From assembly GCA_031841125.1 (NCBI GenBank), contig CM063112.1:64533722-64597721 (forward strand): a stretch of 64,000 bases of DNA. Reading direction: 5' to 3'. Of the stretch, positions 1 to 11,147 are shown one piece after another; within the stretch, counting starts at the first letter, position 1, and each line of letters starts with the position of its first letter. The DNA is from Acanthococcus lagerstroemiae (lineage: Eukaryota > Arthropoda > Insecta > Hemiptera > Eriococcidae). The notes beneath the pieces are model-generated. The model did not search any database. It saw only the letters and a program-made list of their open reading frames with translations, and was not told the origin of the DNA. Made by a program: the position numbers and the translations under genes.

Positions 1-1178
1 TTAGATATGACCCCGGGGCTCCAACCGATACCAACATCGTAACTTGGGAAACTTCTTTGACGGTACCTACGTACGCACTTGTTTCATTTTTCGTCACTCG
101 TAGGTATTGATACTTTTTAGTAAGTACAGGTTACTGAGTACGGTGTCGATACTTTATTCGAGAACAAGCGCAGACACATTCGTAAGCGTATTGAAACGAT
201 TTTTAGCGAATGGAAAGTAAAGTTCCCATGCCCCTCCTTCGTAGATCCTGACGTATTTCATTCTTAATTTTCAACACACAATTACATCTCCTAAGTCGCA
301 AATACCAATAGGCACTGCGAAAGAAGAAAACTGAAATATGCTCGACCTTCGTGCATGGTTCATAGAGATTTTACATCACAAATTTTCGCCATTCTCGTTT
401 TATTCTCCATTCGAATAGCGGGGATTAGAAACCAGAGTTCGATGTACTTGAAATAGAGCTAAGGTTAGTGAAACTTTCCGATGTTTCGGTAACATTCGAA
501 AATCAGGACCAGTTTACCTTGTCTCACCTCTCCACCTACACAAATCAACAAACAAACATTCGTCGTATAAATTGTCCAATATTCGCGTACAGACGTGTGT
601 GCCCATACAATCGAATGGGATCGTAAAACGTAACACGTACGTCAACGAGGTGATGTGATACCACCAAACCGTTCAATGCCAAATTGTTCATTTTTCACAT
701 TCGTTACTGTTCGAGTTGTTCTTATTTGCGAGCAGAGTTTTCCACTCAACACCACGAACGCGATTTTCCACTTATTAATAAACCGCTAGCATCCAAGAAC
801 CAGTTTTATAGATACCGTTCGCGAAAGCGGAGTTTAGAGTTCAAGTTGACTTGAAACAAAACACCGCGCTGGTTGCATTCGTCGAATCGAGTTAATGTCT
901 CGTCATTGCCACCAGTTTTCTAACGCACAGGGAGAATCAATCAGCTGATACTTGGACAAACATCTAAGTAAATATATCACAATTGGTAATCGAGAGAAAA
1001 ATAGCGGTCAAGTTATACTAACAGCACTTTCAGTACTAATAGTAATAATAACGTTAATAAGGAAATAATAACAATGTAAAATACAGTAATGGAAATTTCC
1101 CGCTCCCAAAATACACGACGGTCGTTCCGTTATGTTGTAAACTGAGTGATTAATATCGATGTATCGGTTGGAAACAAA
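1..1178. other. Non-coding DNA at the left edge, no gene recognised
   Basis: Moderately AT-rich, non-repetitive sequence with no open frame that looks coding on either strand. It could be leader or intronic sequence of a gene whose body lies outside the window. I see no clear promoter element, splice-defined exon or transposon end here. Confidence 0.5.
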
Positions 1179-1253
1179 ATGACTGGGTCAATGTTCCCTT
1201 CTCCGCTGGAACCAGTATATCAACAGTTGCAACAGAACTGGCCACGAGAATAA
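1179..1253 (+). CDS. Candidate small ORF, 24 residues, unknown function
   Basis: A 24-codon frame (MTGSMFPSPLEPVYQQLQQN followed by WPRE) opens at an ATG in a strong arthropod start context (AACAAAATGAC) and has an in-frame TGA 36 bases upstream, so the start is well defined if the frame is used. It is followed after one base by a second small frame at 1255. It matches no peptide family I know. It may equally be an upstream ORF or chance; reported because of the start context and the tandem arrangement. Confidence 0.25.
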   Translation: MTGSMFPSPLEPVYQQLQQNWPRE

Positions 1254-1254
1254 G

Positions 1255-1320
1255 ATGATGAAGGACACGACTGGCGATGATAAACTAAAAGAATGGCTGG
1301 ATCTTCTCGATAATAACTAA
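1255..1320 (+). CDS. Candidate second small ORF, 21 residues, unknown function
   Basis: This 21-codon frame begins with two ATGs one base after the stop of the preceding small ORF, in a different frame. It encodes an acidic, possibly helical peptide with the stretch KLKEWLDLLDNN. The stop is followed at once by A-rich sequence containing several AATAAA hexamers, as in a 3' end. Two adjacent tiny frames resemble a polycistronic small-ORF transcript, but 20-codon frames arise often by chance and I recognise no homologue. Confidence 0.2.
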   Translation: MMKDTTGDDKLKEWLDLLDNN

Positions 1321-2400
1321 ATAAATAAAAAAAAGAAATAAAAAAAAAGAAACGAACACGAAATAAATACAACTGAAAGAAAAATCAAACTTTGACGTTC
1401 GCTGCTCGAGGCAGGCATACAAGTAAGCGCGTACTGACGATGAGAGAAACTCCTTTCGAGAAGCGGGTTATCTAGACCGTGGGCTCAAGTGAGATGGCTG
1501 AAGTAAGTTGGTTTAAGTGAGTTCAATAGTACAGAAACATCGGTATCTAGTTCTGTATCAAAGTACCCGTAAATTATTACTAATCGAACAAATTATTTGG
1601 CGCACAATTTCCCTCTCATTTGGTTTCCAGACTTGGGATCGGCTACACATTATTTTAGCCAGGTATGTTTAAAAATGTGCAGATTTGCGAAACAGTATCA
1701 TGTATGCTGAATGTATGAAGTACAAGTTATATACATCTTTCGCCACTATTGTACATTACTTGAACAGAGTAAAAAAAGACTTCGTGGAAAAAAAAAGAAA
1801 AAAGGGGAAAAAAATCCGCATGAGCATATTTAATGGTTACCCATCGTTTGTCTCTTTCTCTCCTACTCTTCTTTTGCCCTCGTTTTATTACCTTATTATT
1901 GTCTGGCTGGACAGTGACTCAATATTAGAATTATGTTGATATTTTCGCTGAATCTAGTTCTCAACTCGATCTTACTAAACATATTACGTACATCTCGACA
2001 CCTACTTTCGATCTTTCTTTCTGAATGGTAGCAACAGGATCCTGAAGCTACTCTAAACTCCTAAGTACCCAAATGACTTTCATGTAGATACCTACTTAAC
2101 AGCGGGTAGATACATGTTTTTTGGGATGGGTAGGTAAAAATTGGAAGTTTTTTAAGTTATAATGTGTGTACTTATGACAGTGAACAATATTTGTAGCTCT
2201 AATTATTTAATATTATTTCGTATTTTGATATATGGAACACACGACACATTTTTAGTACAGTCAAACAATAACAACTGCTTTCTGTTCTACGTATGCATGT
2301 GTTGGTGGATAGGTGCCGATGTAGTATGTATCGCTTTATATTTGTGTTATTCAGCCGAAGATGTTGGTGTTTTCAAAAATTCAGTTGGATAATATTAGAA
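1321..2400. other. AT-rich non-coding stretch
   Basis: A-rich sequence with AATAAA-like hexamers (1,318-1,400), a poly-A/G run near 1,775-1,815, then ordinary AT-rich DNA. Open frames in it (for example 1,685-1,939) have low-complexity composition and no recognisable domain. Confidence 0.5.
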
Positions 2401-2630
2401 GAAATGCTGATCATATAGTTTCCAAACTGAAATTTCGGAGACATGGGACTGAAAATGGGCCATGTGGTACCTAAATGAGTGCGAAACAATATCCAAACCA
2501 GTTATATTCTAATTCAAACGATCAGTGTCAAGGGGGGACACCAGACAGAAGCAAAGCTCCCTTCCCACTGTGTGAGTTGCAATATCAATCGGTAGGTGGA
2601 TGTACTGAATGTTACCTGATACAGAAATCC

Positions 2631-2850
2631 AACAAATCAAAGAGCATAAAAATCGGTTCAGCCGTTCTCGAGTTATAAATGGTGTAACTAACCCGGTACC
2701 GAAATTTTTTATAGCCTAAAACCTATTCCGGGTTCATACGAACACACCCAGAAAGTACGAACCCCCTAGCTCTTATGGTTCACCCGCCAACCTCGAACAA
2801 ACAAACAAACAAACAAACCCGCAGACAAACTTACGCGTTTATATAGTAGA
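2631..2850 (+). mobile_element. Non-LTR retrotransposon 3'-tail fragment, copy 1
   Basis: The string ATCGGTTCAGCCGTTCTCGA followed by GTTATAAATGG is typical of the 3' end of insect non-LTR elements (and SINEs that copy their tails). It continues to an (AAAC)n run at about 2,800-2,817 and then a second tail-like segment ending near 2,850. A diverged second copy of the first 70 bases lies at 3,311. No reverse-transcriptase coding sequence is attached, so this is a 5'-truncated remnant or SINE. Confidence 0.55.
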
Positions 2851-3310
2851 AGATTTTTTATAACTGATTAAACTTTTTCAAATTGGCAGAACTTCTCCTC
2901 TAAGACTCGTTAACACTGATCACGGCATATTAGAGCAATTTCATGAGGTTTGAGCCTTTTATGATTTTGTTATTACTGGATACTTGAGCGAAAACCGTAA
3001 CGTTCCCCCAACACGCTCGAAGACCATACCCTAACGCTCCCCTGACACGAAGCCAGCCCGTATGATTTAGCCCTTCATGGTGACAATTCAGTTCAGGGGT
3101 TGACATTTCCATGGAAATTTATTTTTCTTCCAGCCATGGGTATACCTGAGCGAAACCCGATTTCCATGGATAGGCGAAAATAAGATTTCTCTAAAACTGA
3201 AAAAACCCGTTTCATAATATACAAAATGTATGAGAAAATGAATTTTCTTCACTTTTTTCGTGAATTTTTCCGATGTTTTCATAGTTATTCCATTAGCCTG
3301 GGCGGAGACA

Positions 3311-3385
3311 AATCCAACAAATCAAAGATCATAAAAATAGGTCCAGCTGTTCTTGAATTATGAATGGTGCAACTAACCCGACTTT
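3311..3385 (+). mobile_element. Non-LTR 3'-tail fragment, copy 2
   Basis: About 70 bases match 2,631-2,700 with roughly ten substitutions: both share AATCCAACAAATCAAAG, then CATAAAAAT, GGT-CAGC-GTTCT and GAATGGTGCAACTAACC-like segments. Same orientation as copy 1. The roughly 600 bases between the copies have no coding content. Confidence 0.55.
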
Positions 3386-3399
3386 GTTTTACACTTATG

Positions 3400-4317
3400 T
3401 AAATACTACTGACAAACATTAGGTAGCTCAATTCAGTCATTTACAATCAGAGGTAAAGTAAATGTACCAAATATGTACATAAGATCATAAGAATCAATCA
3501 TAATACATAATGTACTAGTCTTGACAGAAACTATTCTGAAGAACAATTCTAGGTTTCGAAACAAAAAGCAGTTGGGGCCACCACTCTAACTACATTGCTT
3601 GAAATTTTACCCACAAACAAAGAACGGTTAACAACAAAAATGATTTGACCCGTACTCCCATGTTCCTCTTTTCGTTGTTCACATTATTCGTGCACATATG
3701 CTGGAAATAACACAGAAAACCAGAAACGCAATTTTTCAGAGAAATTTCTGACCAACGAATAGTATAGTTTTGGGATATATAAAATTACCAACGGCGAGAA
3801 ACTTGTTAATTTCCACGTCATTCGTAATGCACTGTTTGGACTGAGTAAAACTGTCTGACTTTACACTCGGCTGTTCCAACAATCTAATAAGCATTGTTCT
3901 TATCAAATGAGACAATATATTATTTCAAACAATCCGACACGGAACTTCAATATACCCGAGTACACGGTAGTGCAAAATTCACTGCCTGAACAGTACATGG
4001 GGGTAATTTGCATTATCTCTCGTTACAGCAAGAATTAACTTGAATGGATTTCTGGTTCTAATTTCCAGTCTCTTTTTAGGAAAGTATAATATTTTACTTG
4101 GGAAAAACAAGCTACATGTACTTCACACATGTATAATATGATAAAATCGTGTACTGCTGTTGTAAATAATTCGTTTAACGATAAAGAGCGCACTTCCGTC
4201 CTCCCCCCCCCCCCCAAAAAAAACATCCAAATTAACACGTCGTAATGACTCCGAAACTATTTTTTTGCCCACGCGTTAGAGACCGCACGCAGAATAATTA
4301 TCCCAGTTTTCACCAAC
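3400..4317. other. Non-coding DNA downstream of the ACBD5-like gene
   Basis: AT-rich sequence that includes the likely 3' untranslated region of the minus-strand gene ending at 4,318, and a C-run followed by an A-run at 4,202-4,224. Nothing else recognisable. Confidence 0.45.
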
Positions 4318-6238
4318 CTACTTGCTGGTTGCTAGTTCTCCAGCCCCAGTTTCGTACGCGGTATTCCTTAACAGCACAACACTGATTATGATAATGATAG
4401 AGTAGGCACTGTTTAGTAGTTGTACAGGTACTAGGAAGAAATTATTTATTACCTTTCCTTGTAGCTGGCCTATGCGTTGTTCGATCAGATTGACGCTGTT
4501 AACGACTTTCTCCAAGTCTCTCTGCAAACACGTTATCACCGTGGTCAGATGCAGATTCGCCTCGTGTTCCTCGTTATAAAATCTTCTATTACTATTATTA
4601 TTACTACTGTCTGCAACCGAAACGTGCGTCATTTTCTTATTAAGTACACGTATTTCGTGCTGTATTAGGCGATCTTCGAAAACGATTACAAGGTTCTACG
4701 AATTTTCGGTATAATTACCTGGAACACAAATGGCATATCCGTTCATGTAGGGGAATTGAGCAGTTCTCAGAAGTTTATCATCCAGAGGTCGAGTTTTCGC
4801 GCTGCCGGGTTCCGAATTCTGAATTACAAGAAAATAAAACACGATGCGATAAATCTTATATTAATGTTTCGAATTTTAATGATTTACTAACAAAATGAAC
4901 ATACGAACAACTTCACCGCTAGTATCAAATATTTAAGTTAGCTGCAAACTGCCTAAAACTACAGCCACCTCCCTCCACGATATTCACGCGATGAAATATA
5001 CGAGAGCTATCAATTAACATACTAGAAAAAAGTTTAAGTACAATGTACCATAATTTTCTTTCTCCTATTAAAACGCCAGTCTGGCTAATAATTCTCTTTA
5101 CAATAAAATAATGAACCTCTCCTTCGCTGGAATGGAATTTCAAGTACATGGAACATAAAGAATACCTCGATTGTATCTAAGAAATATTCTTCGTCATCTT
5201 CGTCTTCATTTCGCACAGACCCATTCGTGTACACGCGATGACGATTCTGCAATTTATCTTCACGCTTCTCCGGAACATCTAACTTGACCGGTACATCGAT
5301 AGGCGCTGATTCTTTCAACCCTTCATTTATATCTGAAGACAACAAAGGCTCACAGTTCATAGTAGCATAACGCACTGTCATAGCTCTGTAACTAGATTTG
5401 AATTTATATTCTTTAAACTCGTATACTCGAAGTCGGGTACTTAAAATGTACCAGAAACTTTGCTACGGCTAACATAAGACAGCGTGCTTCTTAACAGTAG
5501 AACCGATGTCACTTGGTAAAAAATCGTGTGATTGGGTTATGTTCGGCCTGTACATGCTTGAAATATGTATGACTAGCAACTAACACGATCGTGCTCTTTG
5601 CCAACGAACTTCTTTCGCATACAATAACATTAAGTTCGTACCCGATACACTCTCCGTTGCCGAATCTTGTACTTCGTTAACTGGCGAGTTTGATCGAGAT
5701 TGCGCGACGACCGGACCAACTAGCAACTCTAAATCACCCATCGGTACCGAAGCGTAAAAATTATCAATTTCCGACTTATCCATATTCGTGTTTGACGATG
5801 ACACGGTTTCGACAATCTGTAAATGTATCGACTTAGATTACAGCGTTTGACCGAACTTCGGACTACCGATACGAAGGATTCGGTGAATTACCTTTTTAAA
5901 TTCGTCGACGTAGAGTTTCATGGCTGTCTCCGAATCCATGTTTCCTAATTTCATCCACGCGTCCCATTTCGCCTTCCTAACCAGGTCCCAAAATGGAGGT
6001 TTCGGTGATGTGTTTGGACCTTCGGTGGCTTGCTTGAAGTACGCGTAGAACTTTAACATTACGTGATGTGATGTTTGCACTGGCCCTGTATTATCAACCA
6101 GCAGAGATAGGTAAATCGCTGACGAATTTAAGAAAAACGAGCACGAAGCACGAGTAGAAATGAATAACAGAACTCACCATTTTTTGGTAGGTTTCGGATA
6201 ACATTAACAGCTGCGTTGAACTTTTCCACGGTCGTCAT
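4318..6238 (-). CDS. ACBD5: Acyl-CoA-binding domain protein, ACBD5-like, six exons
   Basis: Predicted 353-residue tail-anchored acyl-CoA-binding protein. In animals ACBD5 sits in the peroxisomal membrane, binds very-long-chain acyl-CoA and tethers peroxisomes to ER VAP proteins. Coding exons read leftward: 6238-6178, 6085-5892, 5816-5623, 5385-5166, 4818-4719, 4610-4318; all junctions are GT-AG and the phases agree. The ACB domain spans about residues 4-85, with FYAYFKQATEGPN and WDAWMKLG close to vertebrate ACBD5. Residues 211-223 are an acidic run followed by YFLDTIE, a plausible FFAT-like VAP-binding site. A coiled coil (about 265-305) precedes a hydrophobic segment (about 316-337) near the C-terminus. 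The usual basic tail after the membrane anchor is not seen, so the last exon may be alternative or mis-modelled. Confidence 0.88.
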
Positions 6239-6792
6239 CGTCGATCTTAATCAACAATCATTTTCCCCACAAATTTTTCGAAGCGATCATGGACGGATTA
6301 TTGCGAGATTATAAATTCACTTTAAAACAAAGTAACGACTTCATACAGACAACGAAACTTCCGAACTGAAAAAAATACGATCTATGTATCTACGTTTTAC
6401 AACTACAATGAATAATTAACTCACGTTGTAGTTTGATCCCATACTTCTTGCTAGTTGCTATACAACATTCACGAGCGAATTACGTTTTACACATAACATA
6501 ACATTCATTACTCTACCAGATATCAGCGGTGATGGTTAAAATTGCTTGAGAAATGATTTTCCCCCTTCCCTAGCACCATTCCCTTCTGCTACGGAAACGT
6601 TATCATGTTGTTATCGCACAACACAGAGACAAGCAGCAAGCAGCCAACAGCTGAGCTAACGCTGTAGGGCTGTAGCCACTAGCCACCCCTAGCCAAGCTA
6701 CCGAACGAGACCGAGCACCGTTTCGTGGTTTCTGGTTTGGTCTTGGTCTTGATCGTGAGCTCGTGACCGATCGTGACTCGTGAGTCGTGAGC
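6239..6792. other. Upstream region of the ACBD5-like gene
   Basis: Probable 5' untranslated and promoter DNA of the minus-strand gene. At 6,745-6,792 there is a short run of near-repeats of CGTGACTCGTGAGC. Open frames across 6,600-6,970 on both strands have no domain and overlap each other. Confidence 0.4.
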
Positions 6793-6857
6793 TTCGAATC
6801 ACGTGTTCTCAAAAAGCGGATTTTGCTAGTTGGTTCCCTTTTGCTGAACAGCGTCCA
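6793..6857 (-). mobile_element. End fragment of a TIR element (TGGACGCTGTTCAGC family)
   Basis: On the minus strand this 65-base piece begins TGGACGCTGTTCAGCAAAAG and ends ACACGTGATTCGAA. It is almost identical to 20,051-20,121 and related to both ends of the 252-bp element at 23,860-24,111. Only one end is present here. Confidence 0.6.
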
Positions 6858-7077
6858 AATGGCGAAGCGCGACGCCGCCTGCAATTTTTTCAATGTCGCG
6901 TTTGCAGCGAGAAATCAGTGAAATCAATCTGTAGAATGGAACAACGAACAAGGGGATTACAACATCTTTTGTGACGTTGATTGAGTGTGCAATTCAGCCA
7001 AGACAACGTTGATATTGATGCGTGCCTCAACGGCAGAACAGAAGTGTGGAAAAACTGGAGATTATCCGAAGCTCATT

Positions 7078-7140
7078 ACTAAAAAAGTAAAATCCGCCGC
7101 CGCCTCCGGGAGAAAAAAAAACATTGCGGGTTGCCTACCC
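7078..7140 (+). repeat. (GCC)n-containing dispersed repeat, copy 1
   Basis: The unit CTAAAAAAGTAAAATCCGCC, then (GCC)n, TCCGGGAGAAA and GCGGGTTGCCTA. Two further copies in the same orientation lie 54 kb away at 60,841 and 60,930. This copy has fewer GCC triplets than those. Confidence 0.7.
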
Positions 7141-7545
7141 TGCTCCTTAATTGCTCATTTCTCCAGAGGTAGCCTATCCTTGGGTGGGGTTCATGGTGTA
7201 AGAGGAAGGTCGCGGTGAGGGACGGGGAGTTGTGGTGAGGGAGGGCTCTCTATACACCAAATAGTTAAAGCCACCTCTTTTCTCCTTTCTCTCCGTGGGG
7301 ATAAATTCCCGGTGGCCTCCCCTGTACCTTAATCTCACGTTTCACCAAAGGTACCCTATCTCCTATCCCCTGGGGGGGCTTCTCGGTGGAGGTGGGAGCT
7401 CCTGGAGAGGAAGGACGGTCATGGTGAGGAAGGGCGTCGTGGTGGGGAAAGTGACAGCGATGGAAAAGGACAGCTGTGGTGGGGATTGGCATAGAGTAGC
7501 CCAGTCACCGGGGGGCGTCCTTGGTGGAGGAGAGAACTCGTAGAT
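7141..7545. repeat. Two diverged GC-rich repeat units
   Basis: Two related segments of about 185 bases (starting near 7,133 and 7,317) share the series CTCCTTAAT, TTTC(T/A)CCA(G)AGGTA, CCTATC and a G-rich GGTGAGG(G/A)A(G)GG tail. The overlapping open frames on both strands come from this GC-rich repeat composition and show no domain. The repeat follows directly on the (GCC)n unit. Confidence 0.5.
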
Positions 7546-8043
7546 GGTATAGCGCCGTGTTCTTTTCATATAATTTCCAAGGAAATTCTTTTATATGGAA
7601 GAAGATAGATACACTTATGTTACTATGACGTCCAGGGCCGTATTTACATACAAGCAACATAGGCCCATGCCCAGGGCGCTAGATTATGGGGGGGGGCTAC
7701 TCTCTTCTTAGGAGCTCATGGCATTACCTATCCTCGTGGTGAGCCTGGGGAACTGGCTGAAATTGTTTTTTCAATACTATACTTTTCCAGCTTGCAAAAT
7801 ACTGTAGGCCGGCACGAACGAAGCGAGTAACGGCGGGGGTTGGACCGCGAAGCGGCCAGGGAGAGAAGCCCCCTAGAATTTTATTATTATCGAGCCACGG
7901 AGCTACACTCACTAGAGGACCTTGTGCACAAATACGCGCATCTCTTCGCAAATCACTGCAACAGACATTTTTGAATCGAGTACTAGCCAAGGTAATACTA
8001 AAATATAAATTTATTTGTAATAACGGGGGGGGGGGGGTATGCC

Positions 8044-8140
8044 ATTCTGGAGCACATCGTGCTTGTGGGTGCCAAATTCGACTATGCGAAGCGTGCCGCG
8101 TAATCAATTCGTCATCGATGGGCACGAGTTGCTCCAGAAT
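8044..8140. mobile_element. Palindromic foldback element, 97 bp (hairpin H1)
   Basis: Arms beginning ATTCTGGAGCAC and ending GCTCCAGAAT form an imperfect hairpin. The loop-proximal core (ATTCGACTATGCGAAGCGTG then CCGCGTAATCAATTCGTCATC) is shared with the hairpins at 19,879-20,047 and 20,981-21,141. It lies in or next to the 3' flank of the dead LINE. A run of 10 G residues lies just outside at about 8,024-8,038. Confidence 0.7.
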
Positions 8141-8198
8141 AGCGTATGCGCGTGCTCGGGCTTATAGGTTCTTTACACTCGCGGGCTATGCTATGGAC

Positions 8199-10085
8199 TC
8201 AGGAAAGGTAACTGTCAATACGTCGTCGCAGAGGTATCCAGCAGCGGAAAGGTTGGTGAAGGTTGTTTATGTGCCCGTGTGAGTTGGAGAGGGCCAAAAT
8301 TCGACTATGGGGGACGTGGTGAGAGTTACGAAGGCAAGTGAGGGAGGGGCATGAGAAGAGGTGGTCCAAAATGAGAGGGTCTTCATCTTCACAGTGTGGG
8401 CAGTTGAGTTGATACAGGTAGTGAGAAGATGCGTATGTGTGAAGTGTGTGTGTATGTCCAATCCTCAGGCGGGTGAAGATGAATTCCTCGCGGTGGGAGG
8501 AATGTTGGGATGTTGACCAAGGGGACAGATGTAAGCTTGATTTGCGTGAATTTGTTGTGCTGAGAGGCTTGATGCCGCCTATCTTTGAACCACTTACGTA
8601 AAATGGTCTGGCGAATGGCGGAAGTGAGATCTGTTGAGATAGGGAGGTGACGAGTGATATATGGGAGCTTTGTAGCTGGCAGTGCTGCTTGATCAACTGC
8701 CTCATTTCCTGGGACACCAATATGGCTTGAAATCCAGATGAATGAAATAATGCTCTTGGAGGTGAAGGAACTGAGATGGAGAATAAGATGGATGCGTTGG
8801 ACGAGAACGTGTGTTGACAGGCGATCAGAAATAGACCTTAAGGAGGAAAGTGAATCTGAGAGGACCAGATAGTGGGTGGGTGGGTGGATCTTCGAGCGAG
8901 GAGATCGTGACTATGCACTGTAAGATAGCATGGAGTTCGGCTGTGTAAATGGAAACTGTATTTTTAAGTCGGAAGGAGTGTAGTCGACTATCTACGGAGT
9001 AGGCGTAAAGCGGTGCGTCGATTGTATTTTGAATCATCAGTGAAGCATAGGATACGATCAGGACAGCGATCCTGAATTTCTTACAAATGTGTCCGATAAA
9101 CTTGGGGGTGTGGATTTTTTAGGGAATTCCCGTAAGTTCAAGATTGCATGGGGGAAGGTTCAACAACCAGGGTGGGGGTGATGTATGGATTGTTGGTAGT
9201 GACTTGTAGGAAAGTCCTTCAAAGTGTGAACGTAAGTGCAGTGAGGATTTAGGAACATAGATGTAGTTTGAAGGGTTAAAGAGATACTCATAGGCAGGAA
9301 GATTAGGGTTGTGTGCCATCGTAATGAGAAGTTTGGTAGTGAGTTGCATTCGGCGGTAAGAGAGAGGAGGAATTCCAGTGTCGGCACACATACTCAAAGA
9401 TGGGCTAGTGCGAGAGGCGCCAATGGCGATACGTAAACCCGCATTTTGAACAGCGTCAAGAAGCTCTAAGTATGAGGTAGGGGCAAGTCCATATATAGGT
9501 GATCCGTAATCCATGATAGATCGGATCAGAGTCCGGTATATCTGAATGAGTAGTCCTCTGCTACATCCTTTGGAAGGATGTGAAAGGCACTTCAGAACAT
9601 CGAGTGAGCGCATACATTTGGCTTTTATGTGTTTTATATGAGGTAACCAGGAGAGGCGAGCGTCAAGATGGAGGTCGAGAATTTGACTGAATTGGAGCGA
9701 GGAATCGATTGTGAGTTGAGTAGAAGAGGTGGGAAAGTTAGATTGTTTGTTCGATGCTGGCTGGAACATCATGAATTCTATTTTGCTCGGCGATGTACGG
9801 AATCCGGGGCTAGAGGACCATGCTTCGATTAGTTTTATTGTTTTCTTGGAGTAGTCTATGAACACGTTGTGGGTTTTTGGTTTTGAGGTGGATGCTGAAA
9901 TTATCGACAAATAGTACTTGTGTGAGGAGGAAACAAACCTGGAGAGTGATCTCATTAATAGCAATTAAAAACAAGGTTACACTAAGGACTGAGCCTTGCG
10001 GGACTCCATTGACGAGCGGTAGGAGCAGGAAAGATATCCTCCTACACGTACTCTAAGGCAACGGTTTTGCAGGAAGCTTGGTTTT
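8199..10085 (-). mobile_element. 5'-truncated, inactive I-like LINE (RT, RNase H)
   Basis: Read leftward, the 3' part of a non-LTR retrotransposon polyprotein. Near 10,020-9,950 is the RT motif NGVPQGSVL, followed by FVDNFSIHL in place of the catalytic F/YADD box, so one catalytic aspartate is lost. A frameshift then joins to 9,964-9,119 (SKIEFMMF, LDARLSWLPHIK, YGSPIYG), typical of the I/Loa/R1-like group. From about 9,040 to 8,650 come RNase H-like fragments (YTAELHAIL, HIGVPGNEAVDQ) broken by shifts. The C-terminal CPHCEDEDPLILDHLFSCPS zinc knuckle ends at the stop near 8,199. The endonuclease and ORF1 are missing. Multiple frameshifts make this a fossil copy. Confidence 0.85.
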
Positions 10086-11147
10086 GTTGTGTTATAATAA
10101 TAGTATTCTCATACAGTTACCGATATTTTCTTTCTCTGTAATACGGAACCGAGAAAATTTTTTAAAGTAGACATTCAAAAAAAAATCAAAATCACCCCCT
10201 AAAATGATTTGCTAAATCCGTGCCTGTAGCACATCAGAAACGAGTCTTAACAAGTCATGACATTGTGTTAATTTACACCCAAGTACTGCAAGATTGCAAC
10301 ACGAGAAACGGAAACGAAAACAATTTGTCTAGTTTTCTCTATTCACTCCTAAACCTTGCCATTTGTCTCCTTTCAGGAAAAGTGGGAGAACAATACTTCA
10401 GAACAGCCGAAACTCTTGACCCTGTCAATGAGTACGCGGAAAGAAAATTTCGGTTCACGTGTACGCCATGAAAATATATGTTCCTCGAAACGCCCCAAGA
10501 ATGCAGTCGAAGAGGATCAATGTTAAAAATGGAAACGAAAATTTTATTTCACTTCTTACGATGTTACGAATACAAAAAACATGAATTACAAAACGCATTT
10601 TGAAGATAATCATGATACTAAAATCAACGTGATGGACACGAGACATTAAAATAGCGTTATTTGGACGGAAATTGGAATGTTATCAGTTTATCACTTGATG
10701 TTCATTATTGTGATCGACCTAGTTTGACCAGAAGGAACAGAACAAAAACAGTTAATAAAAGGCAACTAAGATAAGCTATGATCAAATCAACGACAGAAAT
10801 CAACAAATCAAACTGAGTAGTTGTACTCATATTTTCATAATCATAATAAACACAGTAATAAGAATTCATCTGAGACGAGAATCACGCTAATAATGATTTT
10901 CGACTTGAACCTTTATCAACAGAACGCATCGAATTGTATGAAGGGGAAAAACTGTTTCAGACGAGGATTGGCAGCTGAGTGAAGATCTGAATAGTAAATA
11001 TTACACAGATATATGTACACGCAATTGAAACAATAACTGAATTTCAATTACTTTTCCGCGCGTTTACTATTCAATTTTGTTTGTCTTCAGGTCTCGACCG
11101 CAAATTCAGATGCAGCTTACTAAAAATATGCTTCAGAGACTACAAAA
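10086..11147. other. Spacer between LINE and TRAF6 3' end
   Basis: AT-rich DNA with no coding signal; the right part is probably the 3' untranslated region of the minus-strand TRAF6 gene. The frame at 10,220-10,471 has no recognisable content. Confidence 0.45.

Noticed and set aside
4432..4453. Intron inside the last ACBD5 exon
   Set aside because: The GT…AG interval is only 22 bases, too short to splice, and the reading frame stays open through it.
7265..7569. Proline-rich frames on the minus strand and a glycine-rich frame on the plus strand
   Set aside because: They arise from GC-rich repeat units and overlap one another in different frames.
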